DNA from: Tulasnella sp. 424
Lineage: Eukaryota > Basidiomycota > Agaricomycetes > Cantharellales > Tulasnellaceae
Direction of reading: 5' to 3'
Assembly (NCBI GenBank): GCA_019633425.1
Contig: WSUB01000062.1
Location: forward strand, 149,119-213,118
Length of the DNA: 64,000 bases
The position numbers and the translations under genes are program-made. This document shows positions 38,346 through 50,707 of the stretch, piece after piece. How positions within the stretch are numbered: the first letter of the stretch is position 1; each line of letters begins with the position of its first letter. The notes below the pieces were generated by a model. The model searched no databases. It was not told where the DNA came from and saw only the letters and a list, made by a program, of their open reading frames with translations.

Positions 38346-40975
38346 TTAATATTGCTCTTTAATTAAATCACTCGCCTTTTCCACTATCTCTATCGTGGGT
38401 CCTGCGGTATGCCCGCTAACAATCTCCAGCAGGATCCCAGGCCTTGGACCCCGTACCCTCGTAATCGAGGACCAACGACACCGCAGTCTTGTAAAGGCGC
38501 TATGCGGGCAGTGCAGCTTGGGTAGTACCTACATACGGCAAAGGATGATAAGGATTAATGAAGGGTCTCCATTAGTGAGCGATTAAAGTGAGGCTGTAGG
38601 CTCGTGCAAGAGAGACGAAAGAAAAACACTGCAGTGGAGGAAGGCGACAAAAGACGTACAAGGTCTCCGCGCGACTTCGGATGATCTTTTCGTTTTCCGG
38701 GTTCGATTTCGTTCCAAGTGCGTCGTCCAGGAACGGATGCTGGACGTTTTTGGTCTAGTATCGACTTGAGAGGCTCGGTGTTCATGCGCGAGTTTGCCGC
38801 CCCGGACAAAGATATCGATGTCGGGCTTCGCAGAAAGATAGCTTATGTCGAGAAGAGGAAGGTTTGAGCGATGGGCAAGAGAGGGGATAGGGCACCGGAA
38901 GAGGTACTAAGGATCAATCGAAGCCTGGAGGTTTGTCCTATGGTTTCACAGACTTCAAAGTGACCGTTCCTGTAATCAGGAAAATCCGACAAAACTATCC
39001 AGTTGTAATAGCCCCTTAGTAATCTAGCTACACCCCCCTTGTTTATAGCTATAATAGTCACCACCCATCCTTGATAGGGGTCGTAGTCCCCACCACAACT
39101 ATGATAGCACCTCAATACCACGATGCGAGATGTACGCTTGTGCTCAAAGGTTCTCTTTTCTGCCTCGGTACAACGCATTCGCAAGTCATAACGACCGGTG
39201 TCGGACTCGGCACAATGTACACTCGCGGTGGATTTGGGAAGCGAGGTGATAAACTACAAAAAGCAATCATAACAGCCGAGACAAAAGAGAATAGGAAATA
39301 AGGTAGTGGAAAGAAGTTGCTTGTAGGTCTCAACAAGGTCCCGGTGATGGTCATCGCCTCCGGAACGCCGAACCTCTCGTGCCTGCGGTACTACAGGTTC
39401 AAACTCCCTCAGCTTGTTACATCGAAACGTTCAATCGAGAATCAAAGCACAACTCACCTCCAAGCCAGGGGCGAGACTATCATCGCGCACTTTTCCCACT
39501 CGTCGAATCCTCCACCACTTCGGAGCCACCATCCCCTGCACCACCAAGCTTCCTCCAAACTCCCCATCCTCAACCCTCACGAAAGCCATATACTCCTTCG
39601 TATGCGTCGTTAACGGCCCCGCCTCGCTGATCATGTACTGCGCGACGGCCCGAGCCATCGATAACTTCTGCCGCGCGTTCTTGGGCTTCAGGATCCGGCC
39701 GGTGTGGTAACCAGGTCGAGCCGGGAAGGAAGAGTTGAACACGATGTGTCTAGTTTCGACCTACGCCTGGAAGGGCTTGGATTATGGGTATGGAGCGTTT
39801 TGAGAGTTCGGGTTCGGGGCCGATGCCGGAGAGGAGGATTTGTGGGGCGTTGACTGCTCCAGCGCTGTTCAAGGAGTTTAAGAATGGAAGTTTAGTACGA
39901 ATGAACCCCTGGGGGGGGTTGCGGGGAGGCGTACGAGAGGATCACATTCTTCCGAGCGCCGACGAAATAGACGGGTCCACCTCGCGTTTCTGCGAACTCG
40001 ACTCCGATGGGCACGTTTCGAGTCGTTGCAGCGGATATTGGTAACGTGAGCGTCGCAGGACCTCGCCGGTGAGGTATGCAACTCTAGAGAAATACAGGTA
40101 AAAAACCTGGTGAATACTGAGTGGCAGTTAAGTGGGCGCGCTCGATTGTCGATCGGGACTCACTCGGGCGAAATTCGACGGCCTTGTGGGTCAATCTACG
40201 TAGCTGTTCGCGTACCTCCCATGGTACCTTGGTAAGCCCTTGAATCCTATCCAGTTGAACAACCCATAAGATTACGGGTCCTCGTCGGGAACGTGAGGAA
40301 TGCCGGCGGCCCCACAGCTCGAAATAAAAGCTTTCCCCGATGTCGGTGAAGGAACCCAAAGTAGCCAGTCTGTAATAGATGAAATTTCGTTAGGTCGGAG
40401 TTGGGAGAGAAGTATATGAGTGAAGCTTGCCTTCACAGGCCAGTTTTGCCTTTCTCGTCCGTTGGGCAAGGAACTTCAGGGTGAGGAATGAACGTTTCGA
40501 ATTTTTGCAGATACCTACGAGTCCAGTTAGCCTTCTCTTTGCGCGTGCTTCGCTGTTGAACCCACTTCTTGAACCCTTTATACGCCCACCCGTCCGCCCC
40601 GTCCGCCCCCGTCTACAGTTCCGCCCACTCTTCGTAATCCTCCAGAGCACCCGAATGACACATCATAGCATTCTCAACTCGAGCAGCCTCCGAGCATCTT
40701 GGTCTCCTTGTCCAAGCTATTTCGCGATCGTAGCATCCCTTCTGAGGGACGGTCCAATAGGACCAATCATCTTGGGTTCTTTGCAATTTGGACGATGCTG
40801 CTGGAACCCGGGAGTCTGGGACCTCTCGTCCACTCACCTTGAAGTCACTCCTTTCCGTTAATCGGTTTGCTGACACCATCGCTGCAGTCCCGCCTCCAAC
40901 GATTACAAAGTTTGATTCATCGTCATCCTGAGCGGTCGATTTGCTGTTGGAATCCGAGTCGACGAGGATGTGTTC
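38346..40975 (-). pseudogene. G5: GMC oxidoreductase pseudogene with deletions and an insertion
   Basis: C-terminal exon remnants at 38346-38540 are damaged. The middle exons are partly readable ([20 protein letters not shown] at 39742-39683). The N-terminal part reads [14 protein letters not shown] and jumps straight to GREVPDSRVPAASSKLQ, having lost VLVIEAG. Compensating indels surround the former LGGCSSG site (about 40680-40710). The membrane segment and start ATG are gone; the flank joins at about 40970. A foreign 0.34-kb segment interrupts the TVTLKS exon at 38973-39311. Confidence 0.82.
38973..39311. mobile_element. Unidentified 0.34-kb insertion in G5
   Basis: In sister copies ACCGTTCCT is followed directly by TTGCTCGTAGGTCTCAAC. 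In G5 about 339 bp sit between these two half-sites. The insert has no similarity to the rest of the window, no clear terminal inverted repeats and no obvious target duplication. It includes runs such as TAGCTATAATAGTCACCACC. A non-autonomous transposon or filler DNA are both possible. Confidence 0.4.
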
Positions 40976-42339
40976 ATGATGGTGGCATGTGAGCCGATCT
41001 TGAAGGAAGATGATAGATAGCTAGAGGACGCATATGTAGATCCGTCAATGGCGACTCAGGATACTCCGACTGCTGTTGCGCCTAGGGACGAGGAAGGGGA
41101 ACATTCTTGACCGAACCAACAGAAAACATTCCCGTGAATCTCCGATAATGGCCGCCGCTGACATCATGTAGCCTCTATACGCGCCGCGTCATTTTTTTCC
41201 CCAATGGCAGGCTTGTCCCAACTCTCAACATTCTGCCAATGATGTTATACACTTCCGGAAAGCCTCCGATCGTGCTTTCCATCCGTTAGGGGGGCCTTGA
41301 CTTTGAAGACCCCAGTACCGCCAATCCGGTTCAAGTCCGCAACTTGTACTTGTCTTGTCCATAAAGGTTTTTCATTTGGAACCGAGGCCAGCCACCTTGG
41401 AGCTAGACACAGGCTCCTGAGACTCGGACACTGCAAGTTTAGTGGTTTTCCCTGGCCTGTTCAAACGTACGTCCGGCAATGCTCCCCGAAACAGGCTCCT
41501 AGTTGCTGCAGCATGAGCCTGCTCCCTCTCGTGTCCACCTCTCGATCCCTCAGAGCCCCTGAAAGTGCACGGGTGAAGCAAATATTGTCAGGCACGACTT
41601 CCTTCGAGATATATCACCTGTTACAAAAGCAAAGAAAACGAAGAACACCCCTGGGGGATTGTCTTTGGGCAAAGGGGCGAGGCAAGTGTATAACCCGCAA
41701 CCCCATTCCAATCCCTCCCAATCCATTTTGTTGAGTGTTTCCCTACCTGTTCAGCCATCTGTGCATATAGTATTCAATTTCGCATGTGTGTATCATTTCA
41801 CTGGGCTACTAAAACCGGACTTCGTAAGGTGGAACCGATAGGCTTCGCTTGGCGCGCCGAATATACAGTATATTTGAAATTTCATCCTAAACTAAAATTC
41901 AGAGATGCGGGGCTGAGATGTTCAACCACTGAACCTGTCACGGAATATAAAAGACTCCCAGTGATAGCGCTTGATGTCAAAATTTATGCTAAAACAGTAC
42001 AAAACAAGTGAGCAGTAGGAAAGGCGTGGCTCGTTGCGCCAGACTCTTAGTAGCTCTTATCGACGCGTAAATTTCATTCAGCATCAAAGTGGCAAACAGC
42101 GCGTCTTATGTCCATGCGTACAAGGTTATACAAGATTTAAAGAGCCGAAAGAAGCGTTTGTAATACAAAATCGAGATTACACAAAGGGGAATATGCCAGG
42201 AGAGGAACCGTACACAAAATTCAATTTACACTACTGACCACGAACGATGGGCAAAGGAGTAAAAGCGGCATCAACATCCAGTAACTACAAAACAATATTT
42301 TTATCGGAGCTCACCTTTCTATATTCGGGATCCTAGCTT
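40976..42339. other. G5-K5 intergenic region
   Basis: A promoter block at 41110-41188 and then the conserved kinase 3' flank, with a GGTGAGC donor-like site at 42314, 26 nt after the K5 stop codon. Closely similar to 22.9-24.1 kb. No gene was found. Confidence 0.5.
41110..41188 (-). promoter_or_regulatory. GMC promoter block of G5
   Basis: GCGTATAGAGGC then TACATGATGTCAGCGGCGGC on the minus strand. The TATA-like and ATTATG boxes are both mutated, in keeping with the dead gene below it. Confidence 0.4.
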
Positions 42340-45066
42340 TCATGAAGACGATCGTAGTCTTGTGTATGCCTCATCTTCAGCCTCCAGAGATGCCTCGCTG
42401 AGAGAGTCGTCTGATCCGGTCGACCGCCCCTGGGCTTCCGATAGCTTGGTCAGAGAGGAAAGGGCAGCTTCAAGGCCTTGCTGCCATCCTATCTTGGTGA
42501 AGATCTCTCGAGCTTCAATGAGGGCTGCTTCTGCTTTTGGGTACTCTTCCCGCAATCGATATACCTCTCCTAACCCCCAAATGGCATCACCAACTCCCTT
42601 TTCATCTCCAAGACGTGTGTAGATGTCCCTGGCTTCGTTGTGCGATGCTTCTGCTTTGGAGTATTCGTCCCGCAGCAAATAGACACATCCCAATCCCCAA
42701 ATTGCATAAGCGGCACTGCTTTCGGCACCCAGACGCGCGTAGATCTCCCTGGCTTCGAGATACGATGCTTCTGATTTGGAGTACTCGTCCTGCAGTCGAT
42801 AGACATCTCCCAAACCCGAAGTTGCTAACGCAACTTGGTGTTCTGCCCCGAGGCGTGCGTAAATCTCCCTGGCCTCAGTGAATGACGCTTCTGCTTTGGA
42901 GTATTCGCCCCACCATAGATATACGTCTGCTAAGCCGCAAGCTGCCCCGGCGACACGCTTCTCGGCACCCAGGCGGGCGTAGATCTCCTTGGCTTCGGTG
43001 TGCGACGCTTCTGCTTTGGAGTACTCCTTCCGGTCCCGATAGACCTCTCCCAATCCCGAAATTGCATAAGCGGCTTGCCCCTCGAACCCCAGACGGGCGT
43101 AGATCTCCTTGGCTTCGGTGTACGACGCTTTTGCCTTGGAGTACTCGTTCTGGTTCCAATAGACCTTTCCCAATCCCCAAAGTGCTTCAGCGACATCCCT
43201 CTCGGCCCCCAGGCGGGCGGAGATCTCCTTGGCTTCGGTGTGCGACGCTTCTGCTTTGGCGTACTCGTTCCGCAACCGATGGACCTCTCCCAATTCCCAA
43301 TGTGCTTGAGCGACTTTCAGTTCGGCCCCCTGGCGGGCGTAGATCTCCTTAGCTTTGGTATACGAAACTTCAGCCTCTGCATACTCCATCAGCTCGCGAC
43401 AGGCTATTCCCTGCCCGACCATCGCATTCGCGACCGCCATCACATCCCCAGCCGAGTGGGCCACCTTTATCGCCCGGTCAAAATATTCTTTTGCTTCCTT
43501 ATACTGTCCGTTTTCATACTTGGTGTATGCTATAACGCACAGAACCTCCGCCGAATAGATTTCAAGCTCACTGGCACGTTGTCTCCTAGTGGGAGCGATT
43601 TGATCCTATGTGCGAGCGTCAGCACTCGAGTCGGCAGTATACCTAATTCCAGCATCCGTACCAGGAAACGAATGCTACTTTCGCAGTCCCTCGCAGTTGG
43701 CCTTGTGGTTGCGTCCATTCTCCAACAACGCGCCATCATAACGCAAAGAACTCGTACTTGAGAAGTATGCTCATTGCTCGTAACTGGGGGAAGATCGCCA
43801 CGTGCCACGCTAAGGATGATTTCGGTGTCCTTGCGGAGATCATTGAACGGAGACTTCCAGTCATAATCTACCAAGGTCACAGAACGTCAGTCTCAGCAAG
43901 GGTTGAAGACCTTCGTCCGACTTACTTCCCAACAGATCCAAGCAAAAGCCCACATGTCGCTAGCCAAGCTGAACTCCTCGTCCCTCAGCACCTCGGGTGC
44001 AGCCCATCGAAGGGTGTATACAGGACCAGTGAGAGTGAGAAACGTTCCGCATTCCTCGATTTGGATCAGGGGCAGACTGCGCTCTTGAACTTGGCTTAGA
44101 GTAGGTTCATTTGATGGGGCCGAACCGCCCACGTTGCTCTCCCCTTGTCTTCTTGGATGGGTCTCAAGTTTGCGGGCCGACCTGAAGTCCGTTATAACAG
44201 CCCGACTTTGAGAATTGACGAGAATGTTCAACTGGAGTTGGGTTAAGATGTTGCCTCAGTCTTGGTCCAACGCGACAGGTTTGGTAGCCTCACCGATTTC
44301 AAGTCTCCGTGGCATATCGGGGGATCTCTTGAGTGAAGATAGTGTAAGCCACATGCAACGTTGTATATCTGATATATGGCTCGTAAGAAGCGCCTCCATC
44401 GAAGCAACACCGAGACGTACTAATGCAACGCGTTCCGGGATTACCCATTCTTGCGAATGAATGAACTCCCTGAGGTTCCCATTTTCCTCCCATTGCAAAA
44501 GAATCCAAGCAATCTCCTCTTCCACATTTTCAACAAAGCCAATCAGCTCAACGATATTATCGTGATCAAGCTCGCTTAACAAACTGAGCTCGTTCACGAA
44601 AGCCTGGAAATTGAAGAGTCAATGGTAACCCGGATTTCGGATCAAGCCCAGACAGACTAACTGCCGCTCGGCCACGTTCGATGACGTCGCCGCCACTCAA
44701 CCTGAACTTCTTAACCGCAAATTCGTGGGTGGCTGCCGAGCTCTGATCACCCGGACCAACGGGCTCGACGATGGACGCCGTAGCTTTCGCAACATCGGCG
44801 CTTCCACCCCTTTTCTGGACGCCCTCATTAGAGAATACGAGATATTTGGCGTCCACGCGCCACTCTGATAATGCTTCGACAACCGCTCGTTAATCGCATA
44901 TACTCAAGTAAGTACACCCATTGGCCGCGGTTACGTCGTGACTCTAACATACCAAGCACAACTTAATTCGCTTAGGAGCTCTCGGAGTCTCCTTTTCCTC
45001 AGCGACCATGGGTGGTGATTTCCGCTTCCGTGATTCGGTTGGTCGCCCAGGAGTCGGGTCGGACAT
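42340..45066 (-). pseudogene. K5: kinase-TPR gene with broken kinase domain (8 TPR repeats)
   Basis: Same seven-exon plan as its sisters: 45066 start; exon 3 44603-44421, exon 4 44368-44294, exon 5 44231-43926, exon 6 43867-43662, exon 7 43605-42340. Three lesions affect the kinase. The DFG motif reads DFR (TDFRSARKL). Exon 6 is 206 nt instead of 207, because a G run near 43848-43851 lost one base, which shifts GSLPFNDL out of frame. The intron 1 acceptor is AA instead of AG (plus-strand T at 44890). The TPR exon itself is open for eight units and ends with a longer tail (EDEAYTRLRSSS). The frameshift lies in a short homopolymer, so an assembly error is possible, but DFR and the acceptor change are independent. 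Confidence 0.8.
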
Positions 45067-45404
45067 AATAGAGCAGTCAAGGGGTGGATATGCTTTTGAA
45101 GAATGACGGGGATTGCGTCTGTGGTTGGTGTGCTGACGAGACGAAGAGAGCTTGGAAAGGGGGGAGGGAGATGTGCAAGACACAGAGACTGCTGGTTTGA
45201 AGTGAGTGCCGATCCTCAGGGACTCCACAGCCTCAACGTGATGCGACACGTTGCCATACCGCCCGCAAGCGAATTTCCCTCCGCTAAGAAAGGCGACAGA
45301 AAGCTTTTGTTTTCTGCAGAACTCAATTGTTCATACGGTGCTTGATTGGGTCTTGGGCACTTACACATCGGGAAAAAGAGTTGCGGGGCGAAGGTGCGAC
45401 ATCG
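45067..45404. other. K5 upstream flank
   Basis: Homologous to the other kinase upstream flanks up to about 45404, where the array sequence stops abruptly at the BRF1-containing insert. No gene was found. Confidence 0.5.
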
Positions 45405-47214
45405 CCGTGGTGATATTATGAGAGAGCCTCGGCCACGTGGCCGACCCACTTAAAGCGTTGAGCGATCTTCCGGAGCGGTCCGGACTGATGTCACTACGGC
45501 TTGTCTATGTATTTCACGTGTCCAATGCATTTCATATTACGGTTCCAATCCAAGGGTACCAAAACAAACACAAGAAACGAAGGTAAACACCCTACGCTCC
45601 AGCTACACCTCCTCCTGATGCCCTCCATCGTCGTAATAATCGTCATTCGCGCACATGCTATCATCGCCGTCCCCACCTCCAGAATACCCACCCGCGTAGT
45701 CTCTCTCCGTGTGGACCTCACTCGCCCCTTCAAAGTCCGGGTCAGAGTCAATGGTCGACATCCCACCACCCGCTTCATCATCTTTATCCTCATCGTTGTC
45801 GTGGAGCCCGACGATAGAACCATCAAAGCCATACAACTTGAAGTTTTGGGGAGGACGATCAGATAAGGACTTGAAGAGGTTCTTAATCGCATCATAGTTG
45901 ATCTTTCGACTGAATTTCTTTTCTGGAGTAAATACCCAACAAACTCAGCTGGTGTCGCCCCTCGTGCTGTTGTTGAATCTCGAGGCTTTTGGTTTTGTTT
46001 CTGAATGGTAAAACGAAATGAAAAGAGGGGTGCGGGTGAAGGTTAGATTGGGAGGAAAAGTAACAGGCGCAGGCACGAGTTGAACCAGTCGACCACGTAC
46101 TTTCTGCTTGGGAGGTTTCCGAGACTGCTCTCCTTCAGCTTCGTCTAACCCCTTCTCGCTACGAAACATAAAAACGCCCAGTCAGACGACCCAAAGTTAG
46201 GTTGTTACATTTTCCCAACGATTTTTAGGTTCCGCCGCTTACCAGCTAGTTTCTCCAAGTAATCCCTATTCAGCTCGACCCACACCCTCGTCTTCAGGCG
46301 GACCTCTTCCTCCGTAAAGACAAACTGGTCTTACTCGTCTTCGTCCAGGTCACCCAGCTTATCCTCGAGCTCCTTATACTTCTTCTTTTGTCGTTGGTCC
46401 GCTTGGGCTTGCTCGAGCTCAGCCGAGACCTCCAGACCCGCTTCTCCATGAAGCACACCCTCCACTTCCTCCGCGATTTCCGCGCCCCCTCCATCAACGT
46501 CCGGGTCATCTTCCTTGTTGGCGTATTCGTTGGACAAGGCCGGGTCGATAGCCATATCTTGGTCCCCTTCGGGAGGATAGAACATGGTATTGGCTTCAGC
46601 GGTTTCATCGCACGATCGTCCTGGTCGGCTTCTGCTTCGTCGAGGAGGAATAGCGGTCGCTGACCTGGTGGTCGTGCGGTCGTTGAAGCGCCTTGTTCTG
46701 GCGGATGAATGTCCTCCTCTTGAAGACTGACTCCGGGATATGCCAGCGCTAAAGTTAATGGCATGGGAGGTAGATTGGTTGAGGGGAGGGGAACCCAAGC
46801 GATCTTGTGGTGAGGCATTCCGGGATCCCGCATCTCCTTTTTCACTGTTCCCCACCGCGGACTCGACGTCTCCCTCACCATCCGCATCGCCAGACCCAGA
46901 CCTCTCCTCATGCGCATCTGTTTCCTCCCGCTTCCTCTCCCTTCTCTTCTCCCTTCTTTCCTGCTAACGCTCCTGCCTTTTTATGACAGGAGGCGCTTCC
47001 ATCTCTTCCGACAACCAATGCTGGTCGTCCGGGAACTGAGCCACAGTGAGGTTCGAGCTGCCCGTGTGCTTGAATTCTTCCAACCTCGTGACGAGAGTAG
47101 CGTCGGCTATTTTTATGATTTGGACGATTTCCTGCACGCTCCGACGAAAGTTATTCATTCGAGGGGCGAGAAGGAGGCAGGCACTGCAGATCCCTGCAGG
47201 TCGACGGCCGGTGT
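45405..47214 (-). pseudogene. C-terminal fragment of BRF1 (TFIIIB subunit), with introns
   Basis: BRF1 recruits TBP and RNA polymerase III. The minus-strand frame starts abruptly in the second cyclin fold: TGRRPAGICSACLLLAPRMN, then EIVQIIKIADATLVTRLEEF, LTVAQFPDDQHW and LSEEMEAP. It runs through an acidic linker to LGDLDEDE, then FTEEEVRLKTRVWVELNRDY, and after two introns SRKINYDAIKNLFKSL and an acidic end at 45603. Exons: 47214-46243, 46158-46101, 45922-45603. Intact intron borders show a DNA copy. The zinc ribbon and first cyclin fold are missing. Two in-frame stops, TAG at 46964 and TAA at 46331, interrupt otherwise continuous frame. The 47.21-kb edge abuts the GMC exon of G6, so this segment replaces the G6 3' end. 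Confidence 0.82.
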
Positions 47215-49038
47215 AACCTCTTGTGCCCGTGGTCCTACACATTTAAAACTCCCTCAGCTTGTTGGGAGACTTTTGATCGAGACCAAAACGCAGCTCACCC
47301 TCCAAGCCAGAGGCGAGACCATCATTTCCACATCCGGCGCACCTTCCCACTAGTCGAATTCTCCACCACTTCGGAGTTACCATCCTCCCCGCCACCACCA
47401 GGCTTCCTCCCAAGCTCCCCCATCCTCAACCCTCACGAACGCCATGCACTTCTGCGTATGCGTCGTCAACGGCCCCGTCCCGCTGATCATGTACTGCGTG
47501 ACGGCTCGCATCATCGACAGCTTCTGCCATGCATTCTAGGGCTTCAGGATCCGGCCGGTGTGGTAGCCAGGTCGAGTTGGGAAGGAGGAGTTGAAAACGA
47601 TGTGGTCCGCGAGGTTGCGACCTACGCCTGGAAGGGTTTGGATTATGGGTATGGAGTGTTTTGAGAGTTGGGGTTCGGGGCCGATGCCGGAAAGGAGAAG
47701 GATTTGAGGCGTGTTTGACTGCTCCGGCACTTTTTAAGAATCGAATTTAGTACGGGTGGGGCGGTTTTACGGTAAGGGTGGAAAGACTTACGAGAGGATC
47801 ACTTCCTTCCGAGCGCCGACGAAATAGACGGGTCCGTCTCGCTGTTCTGCGAGCTCAACCCCGATACCGCGTTTCGAGTCGGTGAAGCGAATCTTGGTAA
47901 CGTGAGCACCGCAGACGACTTTGAGGTTCGGTCGAGCAAGGACTTCGCGGGTCAGGTATGCGATCCTAGATAAATACGCAGTAAAGGTCATGGTCGTTGA
48001 GTTGGCAAGGAGAGTAGAGCGCGACTCACTTCGGTTGAAACTCGACGCCCTCGTGGGTCAATGTACGTTGCTGTGCGTGCAACTCTCAGGGTACCTAGTC
48101 ATGTCCTCTAGTTAAACCCTACTGAGCGAATATGGGATGGAAGTCCTCGTACCTTTCGAGGTGTTCGCGTCAGCAACGTGCGGGATGCCAAGGGCTTCAC
48201 AACTCGAAATAAAATTCTTTCCGATGTCGGTGAAGAAGCCAAAGTAGCCGGTCTGTAATAAGTGAAAGAATCATTCGAAAGCCGTCGCGAGGAAAGCAAA
48301 AGAGCGGAGCCTACCTTTACGGGACCAGTTTTGCCCCGCTCGTCTGTCGGGCAAGGGACCTCGGGATGCGGGACGAACGTCTCGAATTTTTGCAGGTACC
48401 TTTACGGTCCAATTAACCTCCTCCTAGAGTTTTCTCTGCTGCAAAGCTCACTTTTTGAACCCTTTATACGCCTACCCATCCGCGCCCTCCGCCCCTTTCT
48501 GCATCTCCGCCCACTCATCATAATCCTCCGGAGCACACAAATGAAACATCATAGCACTCCCACTCGAGCAGCCTCCGAGTATCTTGGTTCTTGTCCAAGC
48601 TGTTTCGCGGTCGTGGCATTCCTTTTGAGGGACGGACCAGTCGTGTTCGGTTCTTTGCAATTTGCCGGAACCCGGGCGGCTGGGACCTCTCGTCCACTGA
48701 AGGTACGGAATCAATTGTACTTCCCGGTAAAACCTGGGCCAGCATACCTTTTCCCTACCTCAATCACGAGCAATTTGAAGTCACTCCTTTCTGTCAACCG
48801 ATTCGCCAAAACCATGGCCGCCGTCCCGCCTCCGACGATTACAAAGTCAAATTCATCGTCATCCTGAGCGGTTGACTTGCTGTTGGATTCTTCGTCGACG
48901 GGGTGACCGATCTCGCTGGCGGAGTAGAAGATCTTCGCCTTCCAGGGCGACGATGCGTTTGAGTGTGCGTACGCCGCAGCGCCGACGGCAATTACGGGCT
49001 GCTACGACTGCTAGAGCGGTGTTGACGTTGGTGGACAT
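47215..49038 (-). pseudogene. G6: GMC oxidoreductase pseudogene, 3' end replaced by BRF1 fragment
   Basis: Internal motifs are well kept. GGCSSGSAMMFHLCAPEDYD reads through near 48560, VAYLTREVLARPNLKVVCGA-like sequence lies at 47990-47920, and ARKEVILS follows. The gene is dead at both ends. A frameshift lies in the membrane segment soon after the start (MSTNVNTALAVVAAR, then out of frame). The last three exons, with both catalytic histidines, are missing beyond 47215. The 47.53-47.98 kb part is nearly identical to G8 at 63.57-64.0 kb. Confidence 0.83.
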
Positions 49039-50707
49039 TATTTGAAGGGTCGCACGGGATGGAACGTAAAGAGTAGTGCGTTAGTTTGAGAGTGGGGAAG
49101 ATTTGGATGTGTTTATGGTATACGAGATCCTTGAACGACTCGGCCGAAGTTGCTCGAGTCCCGCATAGGACGTACAGGACGGCTGTCACTCTGTTCTAGA
49201 GTGGGTGACGAGTGGAAGAAGTGGTCGGTGTTTGCGATTCCATGTCAAAGTATTAGTCATCGCTCCCTGGATTAAAGTAGGTACTGAGATCCGCAGAGGC
49301 GATTCGCGATAGGAAGGGGGAGCGTATGACACCGTCACCGAGTATTCGGGGAGTTGGGGACGGACAACAAGTCGGGGAATTCGAAGTGGAAGAATAGAAG
49401 GCCGTATCAGATTTTCACGCGGAGTTAGAAACGTGTTTATAGGTGTGGAGGTTCTGAGGTTGGATGTCAGAGAGGGTGCGAGATCTAGACCGATGCTGGA
49501 TGAAAGTCGATCCAGAACATTCGGAGCCAAGGCCGAACGTTCCCGTGAATCTCCGAGGATTGCCGGCGCTGACATAATCCTCCCTCTTTATAGATTTTGT
49601 TCCCTTCTTCTCCGCCATTGACAGCCTTGTCCCAACTCTCCATATCCTACCAACAGTGACATATGTACGATTCCAGAAAACTCCTCGTAATTTCCATCTG
49701 TCAGCGAGACCCCTGACTTTAGAGACCCCAGCCCGGCCAACCCAGTTCGAGTCTGCAGCTTGTTCCTGTCTTGTTCGGAAAGGTTTTTACGCAGCGAAGC
49801 CAGTAAACTCGGAGCTAGACACAAATTCATGAGAATACGATACTGCAGGTCCAAATACCGACTCCGAGCGGTTCAAACGTCCTTCCGGCAACGTCCCAAA
49901 AATAGGCGAGCTGCATCAGCTTGCCTCCCGTTCAACCTCTCCTGTTCACCTCTTGATCCTTCCTACCCGCTGAGAGCGCCCGGGTTGAAGCATATATTGT
50001 CACATGCTACTCTCCTCTAGATGTATCACCTGCTGTAAAAAGAATCAACAAGGAATTGTTTTTTGCGTAAAGTGGCTTAAAACCCTCGCCCCAATCCCTC
50101 CCAACGCTTTTTGGGGACTGTTCCCAATACCTTGTCAGCCAATTGTGGATTGAGTATTGTGTTTCGTCGGTGTGCACTATGACAATGGGCTAGTGAAACC
50201 AAATTCCGTAGGGACAATTGGTTTTTCTTTGGTACGCTGAATCTACATATATTGGAATTGTCCTCCGCAATTCAGAGATGCGGGGGCTGAGATTTTCAAC
50301 CACCGATCCTGTAACGGAATCTAAGAGACTCTCAGTGATACTGCTGGATGTCAAGGTATACGTTCGGGCGGTGTGCCAAAGAAGTTGGCAATAAGAAAGG
50401 CATAGACTCTTGGCTCTTCTCGACGCGAAAATTTCATTCAGAATGACAGGACGATGGTAAACAGTGCGTCCCACGTCCATGCATACAAGGTTATACAGGA
50501 ATTGAAAGAACCGGAAGAACAGATTGTGGTATAGATCAAAGTAACACAGAAGGGAGAATACCGGGGGAGGAACCGAGCACAAAGTCCAACGGATACTGAC
50601 AAGGACCGAACGCAGGGAATCAAAGGCGACGTCGATTTTTCAATAAGGACAAAAAGGTACCCGGAGGGATTGAAAACTCACCTTTCCGGATTCTCGATCC
50701 TAGTTTT
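49039..50707. other. G6-K6 intergenic region
   Basis: Includes a relic-lineage flank (49.15-49.5 kb, similar to 34.0-34.3 and 57.25-57.5 kb), a promoter block at 49520-49592, and the kinase 3' flank with a GGTGAGT donor-like site at 50681, 27 nt after the K6 stop. No gene was found. Confidence 0.5.
49520..49592 (-). promoter_or_regulatory. GMC promoter block of G6
   Basis: Best TATA match of the set: TCTATAAAGAGGGAGG then ATTATGTCAGCGCCGG on the minus strand. The distance to the former G6 ATG has grown to about 500 bp because relic sequence lies between. Confidence 0.45.

Noticed and set aside
39071..39301. 76-codon plus-strand open frame inside the G5 insertion
   Set aside because: Short, with no motif, and confined to the insertion. 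No evidence of coding.
45501..45866. 121-codon plus-strand open frame
   Set aside because: Opposite-strand shadow of the acidic BRF1 C-terminal exon, which has clear BRF1 similarity on the minus strand.
49186..49575. Minus-strand frames starting MSAAAIIGDSRE-like at the promoter blocks as a conserved small protein
   Set aside because: The ATG lies only about 10-15 nt after the TATA-like box, and the frames diverge soon after the block. Conservation fits a promoter element better than a gene.
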